Below, piece after piece: positions 19,177-28,921 of a DNA stretch of 64,000 nucleotides. The translations under genes were made by a program, and so were the position numbers. This stretch comes from Dermacoccus nishinomiyaensis. Lineage in GTDB: Bacteria; Actinomycetota; Actinomycetes; Actinomycetales; Dermatophilaceae. Position 1 is the first letter of the stretch. Each line of letters starts with the position of its first letter. The DNA lies in contig NZ_UFXX01000002.1 of the NCBI RefSeq assembly GCF_900447535.1, forward strand, positions 124,001 to 188,000. The letters are read 5' to 3'. Below the pieces are notes generated by a model. It was given only the letters and a program-made list of their open reading frames with translations, was not told the DNA's origin and made no database searches.

Positions 19177-19854
19177 TCATCGTGCGCTCCAGTACGTGTC
19201 GGCGACGGTGCCGATCACGGATTCGAGTGGGACGAACCCTCCACCCGGGTCACCGAGGTGTCCGCGGGAGTCATCCGAGAAGTCGCGGTTGTCACCGAGG
19301 ACGAACAGGTGATCGGCTGGGACCCGCACCGAGAACGGCTCCGCCGAGGCGCATCGCTGCCCCTGGGGCAGATACGGCTCGTCGACGACGCGCCCGTCGA
19401 CGCGCAGCCTGCCGTCGTGGCCGACGCTCACCGTGTCTCCGCCGACCCCGATGACGCGCTTGAGGTAGTCCTGGTCGTTCGGGCGGAACCCCAGCCACCC
19501 CGCGGCGGTGTCGAGTGCGCCGAGCACCCCGTCGCGCGGTGTCTGCTCGTAGAACACGTCGGCACCGGAGAAGACGATGACGTCACCCCGCCGTGGATGA
19601 TCGTGCAGCTTGTCCACCACGATGCGATCCCCCACCTGATACGACGGCTGCATCGAACGCGACGGCACGGTGAACGTCTCCGCGACGAACGCGTGGACGA
19701 GCAGCAGCGCGACGAGGACGCCCGACAACACCCACCCGAGCACGCGCCGCAGCGAACGAGGACGCAGCGAACGCGTGCGTCGGGATGCGCCGAAGGCGCG
19801 GCCCCGCGTGGGGGTCGCGCCTTCGGGGTGATGCTCGTCGTCCATGGACGTCAT
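19177..19854 (-). CDS. lepB: Signal peptidase I
   Basis: 225 residues. A basic N-terminus and one transmembrane helix are followed by the catalytic serine in VPSRSMQPS, the general-base lysine in DYLKRVIGVGGD, and the C-terminal LGDNRDFSDDSR box. It cleaves signal peptides of exported pre-proteins at the outer face of the membrane. An internal ATG at 19845 is an alternative start. It follows rplS by 26 bp. Confidence 0.94.
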   Translation of the reverse strand: MTSMDDEHHPEGATPTRGRAFGASRRTRSLRPRSLRRVLGWVLSGVLVALLLVHAFVAETFTVPSRSMQPSYQVGDRIVVDKLHDHPRRGDVIVFSGADVFYEQTPRDGVLGALDTAAGWLGFRPNDQDYLKRVIGVGGDTVSVGHDGRLRVDGRVVDEPYLPQGQRCASAEPFSVRVPADHLFVLGDNRDFSDDSRGHLGDPGGGFVPLESVIGTVADTYWSAR

Positions 19855-19880
19855 GAGCCGTCTGGGAGCTGTGCGCGTTC

Positions 19881-20246
19881 TCAGGCCTTCTTGGCGGGAA
19901 CCGCGTCGCGCTTCTCCTTGATCTTGGCTGCCTTGCCGCGCAGGTCGCGCAGGTAGTACAGCTTGGCGCGGCGCACGTCACCGCGCGTCACGACCTCGAT
20001 CTTCTCGATCACGGGCGTGTGGACGGGGAACGTGCGCTCCACACCGACGCCGAAGGACACCTTGCGGACGGTGAAGGTCTCGCCGACGCCGCCGCCGTGG
20101 CGACGGATGACGACGCCCTTGAACACCTGGACACGCGAACGCGTGCCTTCGATGACCTTGACGTGGACGTTGAGCGTGTCGCCGGCGCGGAATTCCGGGA
20201 CGTCGGAGCGCAGGCTCGCCGCTTCGATCGCGTCGAACTTGTTCAT
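19881..20246 (-). CDS. rplS: 50S ribosomal protein L19
   Basis: 121 residues from ATG at 20246, starting [19 protein letters not shown]; the longer open frame upstream is leader. The L19 core ([22 protein letters not shown], read in two parts) and the basic C-terminus are present. First gene of the rplS-lepB-rnhB run. Confidence 0.97.
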   Translation of the reverse strand: MNKFDAIEAASLRSDVPEFRAGDTLNVHVKVIEGTRSRVQVFKGVVIRRHGGGVGETFTVRKVSFGVGVERTFPVHTPVIEKIEVVTRGDVRRAKLYYLRDLRGKAAKIKEKRDAVPAKKA

Positions 20247-20581
20247 GTCGATCTCTCGTATCTGTGGCACGCGCAGGTTGCCACGGTCAGTTCCGGCCAT
20301 GGTGGCCGGAAAGCTGTTCGGAACGTGCGGCATGTCGAGTCTCATGACCCGCGTGATCGGCGAGGTGATGCCCGGGATGATCTACATCGAAACCCCGGGG
20401 GTACCTGCCGCACGAGTCACTCCCCCTGCGGCGGGGACTCATGGCGACATGACGCAAGGGTTCATCCTGCCAGGAACGGCTGCCATGAGGAAATCCGCAG
20501 CCCCGGCGCCCCGGCGAAAGATGCCCCCCTGCCCGCCGGGCAGGCAGGGACGTGGGTACATGGAGAGGCGCGGTACGACGC
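20247..20581 (-). promoter_or_regulatory. rplS leader and trmD downstream region with two hairpins
   Basis: 335 bp without a gene. A perfect 9-bp stem with a 3-nt loop at 20291-20311 (TTCCGGCCA tgg TGGCCGGAA) lies 45 bp before the rplS start, in its probable leader. A 7-bp GC stem at 20528-20544 (CCTGCCC gcc GGGCAGG) lies shortly after the trmD stop and may end that unit. No confident promoter was found. Confidence 0.45.
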
Positions 20582-21766
20582 TCAGCGCCCCCGGCGACGC
20601 TTGGTGAACACGACCGTCGTGCCGTTCGGCTGCACGACACCGCGGAACCCGGCCTTCGTGTAGAGCTTGAGGTTGTGCTCGCTGCCCGTTCCGGTGAAGA
20701 GCTCGAACCGCGTCGCGTCGCTCGGGGCGACCTCCTGGATGAACTCCAGCAACGCGCGCCCCAGGCCGCGTCCGTGCAGGTCGGGCACCACCATGAGCCG
20801 GCCGATGTGCCAGGTGTCGTCGACGAGCTTGCCCCGCACCGAACCGATGAACCGGCCGTCATGACGCAGGACGTACGTGTCCCACTCATGGAGCGACGCC
20901 GTGAGCGATTCGACCGTCTCGTGCTGTGCGGGGATCGTCAGCGTGTCGTTGAGGATGCCCTCACGCAGCCAGCACGCGTGCGTGCACGTCAGCAGATCGC
21001 CGACGTCGGCGGGCGTCGCCTTCGCGATCAGGGCACCGCCCCAGCGATCGTCGACGCCACCGGGCGTCAGGGCCGAGGAGGCGTGCAGCAGGTCGGGACG
21101 ACGCGCGGCCGTCCGCTCGAGGCGCTGCTGGTGTCGCCACGCGGCGACCTTGCCGTGATCGCCGGAGAGCAGCACCGGCGGCACCTCACGTCCCTGCCAG
21201 GTCGCGGGTTTCGTGTAGACGGGGTACTCGAGCAGACCGTCCTCGTGCGACTCCTCGACGAGCGACTCTGCGTTGCCCATGAACCCCGGCAGCAGCCGGG
21301 CCGCGGCCTCGATCATCGCGAGGACGGCGACCTCTCCCCCGTTGAGCACGTAGTCACCGAGGGAGATGACGCGCACCGGCATGACGTCGGCCGCAGCCTC
21401 GTAGACGCGTTCGTCGATACCCTCGTATCGGCCGCACGCGAAGATCAGCCAGTCCTCGTCTGCGAGTTCGCGCGCGAGCCGCTGCGTCAACACCTCACCA
21501 CCGGGGCCGGGGACGATGAGCGTCGGCGTGCCGTCGCCCAGGGTGCGCACATGCTCGAGCGCTTCCCACCACGGCTGCGGCTTCATCACCATGCCGGCCC
21601 CACCGCCGTAGGGCGTGTCGTCGACGGTGCGGTGACGGTCGTGCGCGAAGTCGCGCAGGTCGTGCACGGCCACGTCGAGCAGGCCCTTGCGCTGCGCCTG
21701 ACCGGGCAGGCTGAGCTTCAGCGGTTCGAGGTATTCAGGGAAGATCGAGATGATGTCGCAGCGCAC
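20582..21766 (-). CDS. trmD: tRNA (guanine37-N1)-methyltransferase TrmD fused to a GNAT acetyltransferase domain
   Basis: 394 residues from GTG at 21766. Residues 1-~230 are Trm[29 protein letters not shown], the SAM-knot loop [13 protein letters not shown] and [14 protein letters not shown], with the C-terminal KVAAWRHQQ basic segment. Residues ~240-394 form a GNAT domain with [17 protein letters not shown] (acetyl-CoA loop) and a final LYTKAGF. There is no stop or start between the domains. TrmD makes m1G37, which prevents frameshifting; the substrate of the acetyltransferase is unknown. The GTG is 2 bp after the rimM stop codon. Confidence 0.9.
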   Translation of the reverse strand: MRCDIISIFPEYLEPLKLSLPGQAQRKGLLDVAVHDLRDFAHDRHRTVDDTPYGGGAGMVMKPQPWWEALEHVRTLGDGTPTLIVPGPGGEVLTQRLARELADEDWLIFACGRYEGIDERVYEAAADVMPVRVISLGDYVLNGGEVAVLAMIEAAARLLPGFMGNAESLVEESHEDGLLEYPVYTKPATWQGREVPPVLLSGDHGKVAAWRHQQRLERTAARRPDLLHASSALTPGGVDDRWGGALIAKATPADVGDLLTCTHACWLREGILNDTLTIPAQHETVESLTASLHEWDTYVLRHDGRFIGSVRGKLVDDTWHIGRLMVVPDLHGRGLGRALLEFIQEVAPSDATRFELFTGTGSEHNLKLYTKAGFRGVVQPNGTTVVFTKRRRGR

Positions 21767-21770
21767 GAGT

Positions 21771-22343
21771 TCAGTTCGCCTCCGCCGGATCGGTGGCCTC
21801 GAGCGCGGCGCTGTCGTCGGGGGCGTCGGGCGCATCGGGACGTGCGAGATCGAGCAGCCCCGGCGGGGGCGTGACGACGACGACGCGCGCGTCCTCGTCG
21901 ATCTCGGGCACGATCTCCTCGACGAACGGCACGAGGATGTCGTAGCCCTCGACACCGTCGACGACGAGCAGATCCTGCACCTCGCGTGATTCGAGCGCCT
22001 TGACGACGCCGACCTTCTCACCGGCGACGACGACGTCGAACCCGAGCAGGTCCTCCTCGTACCAGGCGTCGTCCTCGTCGAGGTCGTCGGCCTCGGCGAG
22101 CAGCTTGATGCCGCGCAACCCTTCGGCGGCCGTGCGATCGGGCGCCTCGTCGAAGGCGAGCAGGTGGAGGCCGTTGTGAACGCGCGCCGAGCGCAGGGTC
22201 AGCGGGCCGCGTGAGGCCGGTTCCGTCTCGAACGTTTCGCCGGGCACGAACCGCTGCTCCGGCGAATCCGTGTGCAGCTGCACGGTCACCTCGCCCTTCA
22301 ACCCGTGAGCCTTGCCGATCCGTGCCACGACGACGTCATCCAT
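21771..22343 (-). CDS. rimM: Ribosome maturation factor RimM
   Basis: 190 residues from ATG at 22343. The N-terminal beta-barrel starts [16 protein letters not shown], and the PRC-barrel carries [10 protein letters not shown] and [13 protein letters not shown]. It assists 16S 3'-domain folding around S19. A Pro/Asp/Ala-rich acidic tail of about 25 residues ends the protein. Directly upstream of trmD, as usual. Confidence 0.94.
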   Translation of the reverse strand: MDDVVVARIGKAHGLKGEVTVQLHTDSPEQRFVPGETFETEPASRGPLTLRSARVHNGLHLLAFDEAPDRTAAEGLRGIKLLAEADDLDEDDAWYEEDLLGFDVVVAGEKVGVVKALESREVQDLLVVDGVEGYDILVPFVEEIVPEIDEDARVVVVTPPPGLLDLARPDAPDAPDDSAALEATDPAEAN

Positions 22344-22490
22344 GCCGCCTATTGTCGCATCGCACCAGCACAGCCCTGGCGCCCGTGTCGCGGGCGCACC
22401 CCGCAGGTCCGCCACCGGCCCGACGCGCCCAAGCCCTTCGCGGCGCGACCACACCCCGGCCGCTCGCCCGGCCGACGCATCCGGCAATAC

Positions 22491-22525
22491 GAAACCGCCC
22501 CCACCGTGACGGCGGAGGCGGTTTC
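22491..22525. terminator. Hairpin between khpA and rimM
   Basis: GAAACCGCC (22491-22499) pairs perfectly with GGCGGTTTC (22517-22525). It lies 15 bp after the khpA stop on the minus strand and suggests that rimM-trmD has its own promoter in the remaining 150 bp. Confidence 0.6.
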
Positions 22526-22539
22526 GTCGGTGCGACAGC

Positions 22540-22782
22540 TCAGCGGGCGCGGTCGGTGTCGACGATGTCGACACGAACCGGGCGACCGCCGGCCAGCGCG
22601 GAGACCACGGTGCGAAGGGCGGAGGCGGTGCGACCGGAGCGGCCGATGACGCGCCCCAGGTCGTCGGGGTGCACGCGAACCTCGAGGAGTTCGCCGCGGC
22701 GCCCGTCCTTGTGACGCACGACGACGTCGCCGTCGTGGTCGACGATGCCCTTGACGAGGTGCTCCAGTGCTTCTTCGAGCAC
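22540..22782 (-). CDS. khpA: KH-domain RNA-binding protein KhpA
   Basis: 80 residues from GTG at 22782. A single KH domain with the GxxG loop in GRVIGRSGRTASAL. Homologues bind RNA with KhpB/Jag and affect cell elongation in some Gram-positives. It begins 5 bp after the rpsP stop, the standard rpsP-khpA-rimM-trmD order. Confidence 0.93.
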   Translation of the reverse strand: MLEEALEHLVKGIVDHDGDVVVRHKDGRRGELLEVRVHPDDLGRVIGRSGRTASALRTVVSALAGGRPVRVDIVDTDRAR

Positions 22783-22787
22783 GAGGA

Positions 22788-23267
22788 TCAGGCCTCTTCG
22801 GTCTTCTCGGCCTCGGCAGCCGGAGCGTCAGCGGCGGGGGCCTCGGCGGCGGGCGCCTCGGCCTTGGGGGCGTCAGCCTTCTTCTTGGCCGTGGTGGCGC
22901 CGTCCTTCGAGGAGTCCGTCGCGTTCTGCGCAGCCTTGAGAGCGGCCTCGTAGAGGGCCTTCTTGTCGGCCTTCGGCTCGGCCTTCTTCAGCGTGCCCTC
23001 GGCACCCGGCTCGCCCTTGAACTTCTGCCAGTCACCCGTGATCTTGAGCAGCGCGGCGACCTGCTCGGTCGGCTGCGCGCCGACGGAGAGCCAGTACTGC
23101 GCACGCTCGGAGTCGATCTCGATGAGGCTCGGCTCCTCCTTGGGGTGGTACTTGCCGATCTCCTCGATCGCGCGGCCGTCACGCTTCGTCCGGCTGTCCA
23201 TGACGACGACGCGGTACTGGGGCTGACGGATCTTGCCGAGGCGCTTGAGGCGAATCTTGACTGCCAT
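22788..23267 (-). CDS. rpsP: 30S ribosomal protein S16
   Basis: 159 residues from ATG at 23267, starting [20 protein letters not shown]. The S16 core ends near residue 90; the rest is a Lys/Ala/Glu-rich low-complexity tail with [16 protein letters not shown] repeats, longer than typical. First gene of the rpsP-khpA unit. Confidence 0.96.
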   Translation of the reverse strand: MAVKIRLKRLGKIRQPQYRVVVMDSRTKRDGRAIEEIGKYHPKEEPSLIEIDSERAQYWLSVGAQPTEQVAALLKITGDWQKFKGEPGAEGTLKKAEPKADKKALYEAALKAAQNATDSSKDGATTAKKKADAPKAEAPAAEAPAADAPAAEAEKTEEA

Positions 23268-23465
23268 GGTGGCGGTCTCACTTTCTGTTCGTGTGAACCA
23301 CGGCAAGACCGAAGGGGGTGTGACGGCGAGCGTTGTACGGACGCACACCGAACCTCGCGGGGAACCGTGACTCGGGGTAGGCGCGCATCTGCGGTGGCAG
23401 ACACACGGGTACCCCGCCATTCTGCCAGAGGGCGCCAGCTACGCCCAATCGCCGCGTTCCCTCGT

Positions 23466-23515
23466 GATGTCGCCCGGGTTCTCGGGCGCGGGCGCCCGAG
23501 AACCCGGGCGACATC
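23466..23515. terminator. 24-bp perfect palindrome downstream of ramB
   Basis: Perfect inverted repeat, arms 23466-23489 and 23492-23515, with a 2-nt centre. It starts 11 bp after the ramB stop on the minus strand and has no T-tract. Likely transcription terminator. Confidence 0.65.
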
Positions 23516-23526
23516 AGGAAGGGACG

Positions 23527-25065
23527 TCAGCTCTCGCGCGCGTGGCGTTCGAGGAACTGGTACACCTCGGTGTCGTCGACGCCCGGAAACGTGCCGGGCG
23601 GCATCGCGGCGAGCAGGTGCGAATGCACGCGAGCACTCGGCCAGGCGTGCCCGCCCCAGCGCGCCGTCAGCTCCCCCGGCGGCTGTGTGCAGCACGACGG
23701 GTCGGGGCATCGCGACTGCGAGCGCGACGTCGTCTCGCGCCCGCGGAACCACTTGACGTGCTGGTACGGAGTGCCGACGTTGACGCTGAACAAGCCCGAC
23801 GAGGTGCGATCGACGGACGCCGAGCACCAGTACGTGCCCGAGCGCGTGTCCGTGTATTGCTGGTACGAGCGCGACAGATCGGGCTGGTCGAACACGACAC
23901 GCGCCGTCCAGTGCTTGCACACCCGCTGGCCCTCGATGGCGCCTGTCGCGTCCGCCGGGAAGACGATGCCGTCGTTCTCGTACGCCTTGTAGATGACGCC
24001 GTCGGCGCTGATGCGCATGAAGTGGACGGGGATGTCGAGCACCTTCGTCGCGAGGTTCGTGAACCGGTGCGCGGCCGTCTCGTAGGAGACGCCGTACGCG
24101 TCGCGCAGGTCCTCGATAGAGATGTCCTTGGCCGCCTTGGCCTCGAGCAGCCGCGCCCCCAGCTCCTTCTCCGGCATGAGGACGGCCGCCGCGAAGTAGT
24201 TGATCTCGACGCGCTGGGAGAGGAACTCGGCGTAGTCGGCCGGCACCTCGTGGCCGAGGACGAGGTGCCCGAGCGCCTGCAGCGCGAGCGAACGCGCGTC
24301 GTGCTGGCCCGCCTCCGGCTGCGGCAGGTAGATCCGGCGATTGGCCAGATCGCTGACGGTGCGCGTCGAGTTCGGCAGATCCGAGGTGTGCACGAGCGAG
24401 AACCCGAGGTGCTCCGCCATCCGATCGACGGAGGTGCGCGAGACCGGCCCGCCCGCATGCCCGACGCCGGCGAGCAGGTCGGCGGCTGCCTGCTCGATGT
24501 CACCGAAGTAGTTGTCGGCCTCCCGCATGCGCGTGCGGAGTTCGGCGTTCGCACGCCGGGCGTGCTCGGGCGTCGCGGCGCGCTCGCTCTGCATCGACGC
24601 GAGCGCCTCGTGCATCCCGACGAGCGCCTCGAGCGCCTCCGTCGGCAATCGCGGCCCGACCCGAACCGTCGGCAGCCCGAGCGCCGAGTACTGCTCGGCG
24701 CGCTGCGCGCGTTCGAGTCGGATCTCCAGCGCGGCACGCCGTGACGGCGGCGCGGTCGCGAGCAGGTCGGCGAGGGGGACGTCGAGCACCTCGGCCAGCG
24801 ACGTCAGCACCGATAGTCGCGGCTCGCGCTTGCCGTTCTCGATGAGCGAGAGCGCCGACGGGCTCATGCCGACGGCGGCCGCGACGTCTCCGAGCGTCCG
24901 CTCGGCGCCCTGACGTACGTGACGCAGGCGGCGTCCGATCGTCAGGGCGTCGGGTGCGGCGCGCTCGGGTCGGGTGGCCGTCTCGGTGGAGACGTGGGGG
25001 CGCGACAGCCGCCCCTCGCGCGGTGCGCTCGTGTCGCTCATACCGTTCACCTTCGCCCGCGCCAT
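23527..25065 (-). CDS. ramB: RamB-like short-chain acyl-responsive transcriptional regulator
   Basis: 512 residues. An N-terminal XRE-type helix-turn-helix (about 42-100: LGDVAAAVGMSPSALSLIENG), a central IrrE/DUF955-like segment with GHLVLGHE near 272, and a C-terminal short-chain fatty acyl regulator domain (FMRISADGVIYKAYE, then a Cys-rich RCPDPSCC region). RamB of Corynebacterium and Mycobacterium controls glyoxylate-shunt genes. It is divergent from aceA across 174 bp, exactly the context expected for aceA control and autoregulation. ATG at 25065 has GAGG six bases upstream; a second ATG eight codons in is possible. Confidence 0.87.
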   Translation of the reverse strand: MARAKVNGMSDTSAPREGRLSRPHVSTETATRPERAAPDALTIGRRLRHVRQGAERTLGDVAAAVGMSPSALSLIENGKREPRLSVLTSLAEVLDVPLADLLATAPPSRRAALEIRLERAQRAEQYSALGLPTVRVGPRLPTEALEALVGMHEALASMQSERAATPEHARRANAELRTRMREADNYFGDIEQAAADLLAGVGHAGGPVSRTSVDRMAEHLGFSLVHTSDLPNSTRTVSDLANRRIYLPQPEAGQHDARSLALQALGHLVLGHEVPADYAEFLSQRVEINYFAAAVLMPEKELGARLLEAKAAKDISIEDLRDAYGVSYETAAHRFTNLATKVLDIPVHFMRISADGVIYKAYENDGIVFPADATGAIEGQRVCKHWTARVVFDQPDLSRSYQQYTDTRSGTYWCSASVDRTSSGLFSVNVGTPYQHVKWFRGRETTSRSQSRCPDPSCCTQPPGELTARWGGHAWPSARVHSHLLAAMPPGTFPGVDDTEVYQFLERHARES

Positions 25066-25110
25066 GCGTCACCTCGTGCTCACTCGGGGCCAAAGACCCC
25101 GAAAAACCTG

Positions 25111-25190
25111 TCGATGTGTCAATAATCGCAGATCTTTATCGGAAAACTCTTGTTACTTACCAGTTCGATCGGCCAGAGTGGACACATCGA
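25111..25190. promoter_or_regulatory. ramB-aceA control region with 10-bp inverted repeat
   Basis: TCGATGTGTC at 25111-25120 and its exact complement GACACATCGA at 25181-25190, 60 bp apart, in the 174-bp divergent region. The left arm overlaps a perfect -35 hexamer TTGACA on the minus strand (25117-25122), which would serve ramB. The right arm is 50 bp before the aceA ATG. Candidate RamB operator pair; no experimental consensus was compared. Confidence 0.45.
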
Positions 25191-25239
25191 GCCCCACCGC
25201 CACCCGGCTGAGGCTTCACCGAGGAAAGGACCAGGAGCC

Positions 25240-26523
25240 ATGACTGGCGAGAACATCCAGGCACGCGCCGCCGAGATCCAGAAGGACTGGGACACCAACG
25301 AGCGCTGGAAGAACGTCAAGCGTGACTACAGCGCTGAGGACGTCGTCCGTCTCCAGGGCAGCATCCAGGAGGAGTTCACCCTCGCCAAGCACGGCGCCGA
25401 GAACCTCTGGGAGAAGCTGCACACCGAGGACTTCGTCAACGCCCTCGGCGCGCTGACGGGCAACCAGGCCGTCCAGCAGGTCAAGGCCGGCCTCAAGGCC
25501 ATCTACCTGTCCGGTTGGCAGGTCGCCGGTGACGCGAACCTCGCCGCCCAGACGTACCCGGACCAGTCGCTCTACCCGGCCAACTCGGTGCCGCAGGTCG
25601 TCCGCCGCATCAACAACGCCCTGATGCGCGCCGACCAGATCGAGTTCTCCGAGGGCATCAAGAGCGTCGATGAGTGGCTCGTGCCGATCGTCGCCGACGC
25701 CGAGGCCGGCTTCGGTGGCCCGCTCAACGCGTACGAGCTCATGAAGTCGATGATCGCCGCCGGCGCCGCCGGCGTGCACTGGGAGGACCAGCTGGCCTCC
25801 GAGAAGAAGTGCGGCCACCTCGGTGGCAAGGTGCTCATCCCGACGAAGCAGCACGTTCGTACGCTGAACGCCGCCCGCCTCGCCACCGACGTGTCGAACA
25901 CGCCGACCGTCGTCATCGCCCGTACGGACGCCGAGGCCGCGACGCTCATCACGTCCGACGTCGACGAGCGCGACCAGCAGTTCCTCACCGGCGAGCGCAC
26001 GAACGAGGGCTTCTACAAGGTCAAGAACGGCATCGAGCCCTGCATCGAGCGTGCGAAGGCCTACGCGCCCTACGCCGACCTCATCTGGATGGAGACGGGC
26101 ACGCCCGACCTCGAGCTCGCGAAGAAGTTCGCCGAGTCCGTCAAGGCCGAGTTCCCCGACCAGATGCTGGCGTACAACTGCTCGCCGTCGTTCAACTGGA
26201 AGAAGCACCTCGACGACGACACGATCGCCAAGTTCCAGCGCGAGCTGGGCGCGATGGGCTTCAAGTTCCAGTTCATCACCCTCGCCGGCTTCCACGCTCT
26301 CAACTACTCGATGTTCGACCTGGCCCACGGCTACGCCCGCGAGCAGATGAAGGCGTACGTCGAGCTGCAGGAGCGCGAGTTCGCCTCCGAGAGCCGCGGC
26401 TACACGGCCACGCGTCACCAGCGCGAGGTCGGCACGGGCTACTTCGACCTGGTCGCCACGACGCTCAACCCGGAGTCGTCGACGACCGCGCTGAAGGAGT
26501 CGACGGAGAGCGCTCAGTTCTGA
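25240..26523 (+). CDS. aceA: Isocitrate lyase
   Basis: 427 residues. It cleaves isocitrate to glyoxylate and succinate, the first glyoxylate-shunt step. The catalytic Cys is in [14 protein letters not shown] and the substrate-binding region in YNCSPSFNW; length matches bacterial class-I ICL. ATG at 25240 is preceded by AAGGA and AGGAG. It is divergent from ramB and 250 bp before aceB, with a strong hairpin between, so the two shunt genes may be transcribed separately. Confidence 0.97.
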   Translation: MTGENIQARAAEIQKDWDTNERWKNVKRDYSAEDVVRLQGSIQEEFTLAKHGAENLWEKLHTEDFVNALGALTGNQAVQQVKAGLKAIYLSGWQVAGDANLAAQTYPDQSLYPANSVPQVVRRINNALMRADQIEFSEGIKSVDEWLVPIVADAEAGFGGPLNAYELMKSMIAAGAAGVHWEDQLASEKKCGHLGGKVLIPTKQHVRTLNAARLATDVSNTPTVVIARTDAEAATLITSDVDERDQQFLTGERTNEGFYKVKNGIEPCIERAKAYAPYADLIWMETGTPDLELAKKFAESVKAEFPDQMLAYNCSPSFNWKKHLDDDTIAKFQRELGAMGFKFQFITLAGFHALNYSMFDLAHGYAREQMKAYVELQEREFASESRGYTATRHQREVGTGYFDLVATTLNPESSTTALKESTESAQF

Positions 26524-26544
26524 GCTGCTCCCGCCACTGAACCG

Positions 26545-26594
26545 GCCCCCACCCCCGCGCGATCACCTGGCTCCGATCGCGTGGGGGTGGGGGC
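26545..26594 (+). terminator. 20-bp stem hairpin after aceA
   Basis: Arms 26545-26564 and 26575-26594 pair along 20 bp with one G-T pair; the loop is 10 nt. It lies 21 bp past the aceA stop and has no T-tract. Confidence 0.75.
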
Positions 26595-26773
26595 TCACCC
26601 CTACCCCCGTCGCGCCGCGCACCCTGATCGCCCGATCCCGCGACCATGCGTGCCGCGGCCGTGTCCGCGTCGCGAGCGCCGCCCGCCCGGGCGTCGCGAT
26701 CGGTCATGATGGAGTCCAAGCCCAGCCCAGCCGTCGCCCCGACGACGCCCACAGCGCACCCGAAGGAGGGCTC

Positions 26774-28411
26774 ATGAGCTCTTCCCCCACCGTCCGCGGT
26801 CAGCTGCACCCTCGGTTCGAGGAGATCCTGACGCCCGGCGCCCTCGCCTTCCTTGGCCGGCTCGACGGAGCGTTCGCCGGGCGTCGCGCCGAACTACTCG
26901 CTCAGCGTCGCGACCTGTCACGCCGCATCAACACGGGCACCGACCTCGACTTCGACCCCGCGACGCAGTCCGTGCGTGACGACGCGTCGTGGCAGGTCGC
27001 GCCCGCCGCGCCGGGGCTGCTCGATCGCCGCGTCGAGCTCGTCTCCCCCGTCACGCGCTCGATGACGCAGCACGCGATGGAGTCGAACGCCTCGACGTGG
27101 CTCGCGGACCTCGAGGACGCGACGTCACCGACGTGGTTCAACATGATCGAGGGCCAGATCGTGCTCGCCGACGCGGTGCGCGAGTACCGCGCGCACCCGG
27201 AGCGCAAGCGTCCAACGCTCATCATGCGCCCGCGCGCCTGGCACCTGTGCGAGAAGCACCTGACGGTCGACGGCCGCCCGATCTCGGCGACGCTCGTCGA
27301 CTTCGGCCTGTTCTTCTTCCACAACGCGCAGACTCTCATCGACGCCGGGTTCGGCCCGTACTTCTACCTGCCGAAGATCGAGTCGGCGGCCGAGGCGCGC
27401 CTGTGGAACGACGTCTTCGTCGAGGCTCAGGACGCCCTCGGCATCGAGCGCGGCACGATCCGTGCGAGCATCCTCATCGAGACGCTGCCCGCCGCGTTCG
27501 CGATGGAGGAGATCCTCTACGAACTGCGCGAGCATGCCGCCGGTCTCAACGCGGGCCGCTGGGACTACATCTTCAGCTACGTGCGTACCTTCGCCCACCG
27601 CGGCGACGAGTACGTCCTGCCCGACCGCGAGCGCATCACGATGACGACGCCGTTCATGCGCGAGTTCACCGAACTGCTGGTCGCGACTTCGCACAAGCGC
27701 GGCACGCACGCGATCGCCGCGCCCGCCGCGAACAACCCGACGCTGCAGGACGACGACATGCGTCACCGCGTCCTCAACGTCGTCCACACCGAGAAGGAGC
27801 GCGAGGCCGAGGAGGGTTTCGACGGTTCGTGGGTCGCCCACCCCGCGATGGTCGACACGGTGCTGTCCGCCTTCACCCACGTCCTCGGCAACAAGCTCGA
27901 CCAGATCGACGTCAAGCGCCCGCAGCGCTTCGACGCGGCGGCCCTCGTCAGCCTCGAGGGCACGATGCAGACGACGAGCCTGCAGGGCGTGCGCCACAAC
28001 GTCAGCGTCGCGCTGCAGTACCTCGCGGCGTGGATCGACGGCAAGGGCGCCGTCGCCATCGGCAACTTCATGGAGGATGCGGCGACCGTCGAGATCTGCC
28101 GCGCCCAGCTATGGCAGTGGCTGCACCACTCGACGCAGCTCGCCGAGGGCCCGCAGGTGACGCGGGAGCTGCTCGGGCGCGTCATCGACGAGGAGATGAC
28201 CAAGCTCAAGCGCACCGCCGACGCCGACGAGTCCGAGCGCCTCGACGAGGCCCGCGAGGTGCTCGAACGCAGCGCGCTCACCGACGAGCTGCCCGGATTC
28301 TTCTCCAACTACGCCTACGTCCGCTTCCTGCTCGACGAGGGGCTGCGCATGCCGCGCAGCATCGACTCCGACGACCTTCGTCAGTCGGAGAAGGTCGACG
28401 AGGTCGCCTGA
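26774..28411 (+). CDS. aceB: Malate synthase A
   Basis: 545 residues. It condenses glyoxylate with acetyl-CoA to malate. The AceB signature GLNAGRWDYIFS is near residue 256, the IMRPRAWHLCEKH segment near 151, and acidic metal ligands around ESNASTWLADLEDA and LIETLPAAFAMEE. This is the ~540-residue A form, not the ~720-residue G form. ATG at 26774 follows AAGGAGGGCTC. Confidence 0.96.
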   Translation: MSSSPTVRGQLHPRFEEILTPGALAFLGRLDGAFAGRRAELLAQRRDLSRRINTGTDLDFDPATQSVRDDASWQVAPAAPGLLDRRVELVSPVTRSMTQHAMESNASTWLADLEDATSPTWFNMIEGQIVLADAVREYRAHPERKRPTLIMRPRAWHLCEKHLTVDGRPISATLVDFGLFFFHNAQTLIDAGFGPYFYLPKIESAAEARLWNDVFVEAQDALGIERGTIRASILIETLPAAFAMEEILYELREHAAGLNAGRWDYIFSYVRTFAHRGDEYVLPDRERITMTTPFMREFTELLVATSHKRGTHAIAAPAANNPTLQDDDMRHRVLNVVHTEKEREAEEGFDGSWVAHPAMVDTVLSAFTHVLGNKLDQIDVKRPQRFDAAALVSLEGTMQTTSLQGVRHNVSVALQYLAAWIDGKGAVAIGNFMEDAATVEICRAQLWQWLHHSTQLAEGPQVTRELLGRVIDEEMTKLKRTADADESERLDEAREVLERSALTDELPGFFSNYAYVRFLLDEGLRMPRSIDSDDLRQSEKVDEVA

Positions 28412-28584
28412 GCTCGGCCGTGTGACGCAGACGGGTACGGCGAGCGATCTGCGTGCGCGTGAGCGCGTCGAGCCGTCGCCCGGGGGCGTTGTCGGTATGA
28501 GGTGATAGAAAGATGACGTGGCGTCGCGCAGGTGCACGCCACGTCATCGTCACGTCCAGCGGGCGCACTCGAGAGGTACTCACC

Positions 28585-28905
28585 ATGATCTTCATCGTTG
28601 TCAAGTTCGACGTCCGCCCCGACAAGGTCGACGGGTGGATGGACCACGTCGCCGACTTCACCGCGGCCACGCGCGCCGAGGCGGGCAACCTGTGGTTCGA
28701 GTGGAGCCGCAGCGTCGAGAAGCCGAACGAGTTCGTGCTCGTCGAGGCGTTCCAGGACGACGCGGCCGTGGCGCACGTCTCCTCGGACCACTTCAAGGCC
28801 TTCACGTCGTCGACGGCTGAATGGCTCACGGCCACGCCCAAGATCGTCTCGCGTCAGGTCGAGGGCGACGGCTGGGACGAGATGGGCGAGATCAGCGTCG
28901 ACTGA
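28585..28905 (+). CDS. Antibiotic biosynthesis monooxygenase (ABM)-domain protein, putative quinol monooxygenase
   Basis: 106 residues starting MIFIVVKFDVRPDKVDGW. The ferredoxin-like ABM pattern is clear: GNLWFEWSRS, FVLVEAFQDDAAVAHV, HFKAF. Related small dimers (YgiN-like) act on quinols or aromatic products without cofactor; the substrate here is unknown. The longer open frame upstream lacks a start with a ribosome site. It lies 173 bp downstream of aceB. Confidence 0.8.
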   Translation: MIFIVVKFDVRPDKVDGWMDHVADFTAATRAEAGNLWFEWSRSVEKPNEFVLVEAFQDDAAVAHVSSDHFKAFTSSTAEWLTATPKIVSRQVEGDGWDEMGEISVD

Positions 28906-28921
28906 CGCCGATCACGAGGGG

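Noticed and set aside
20582-22021. TrmD starting at 22021
   Set aside because: The upstream 85 residues are out-of-frame rimM; GTG at 21766 gives the family N-terminus.
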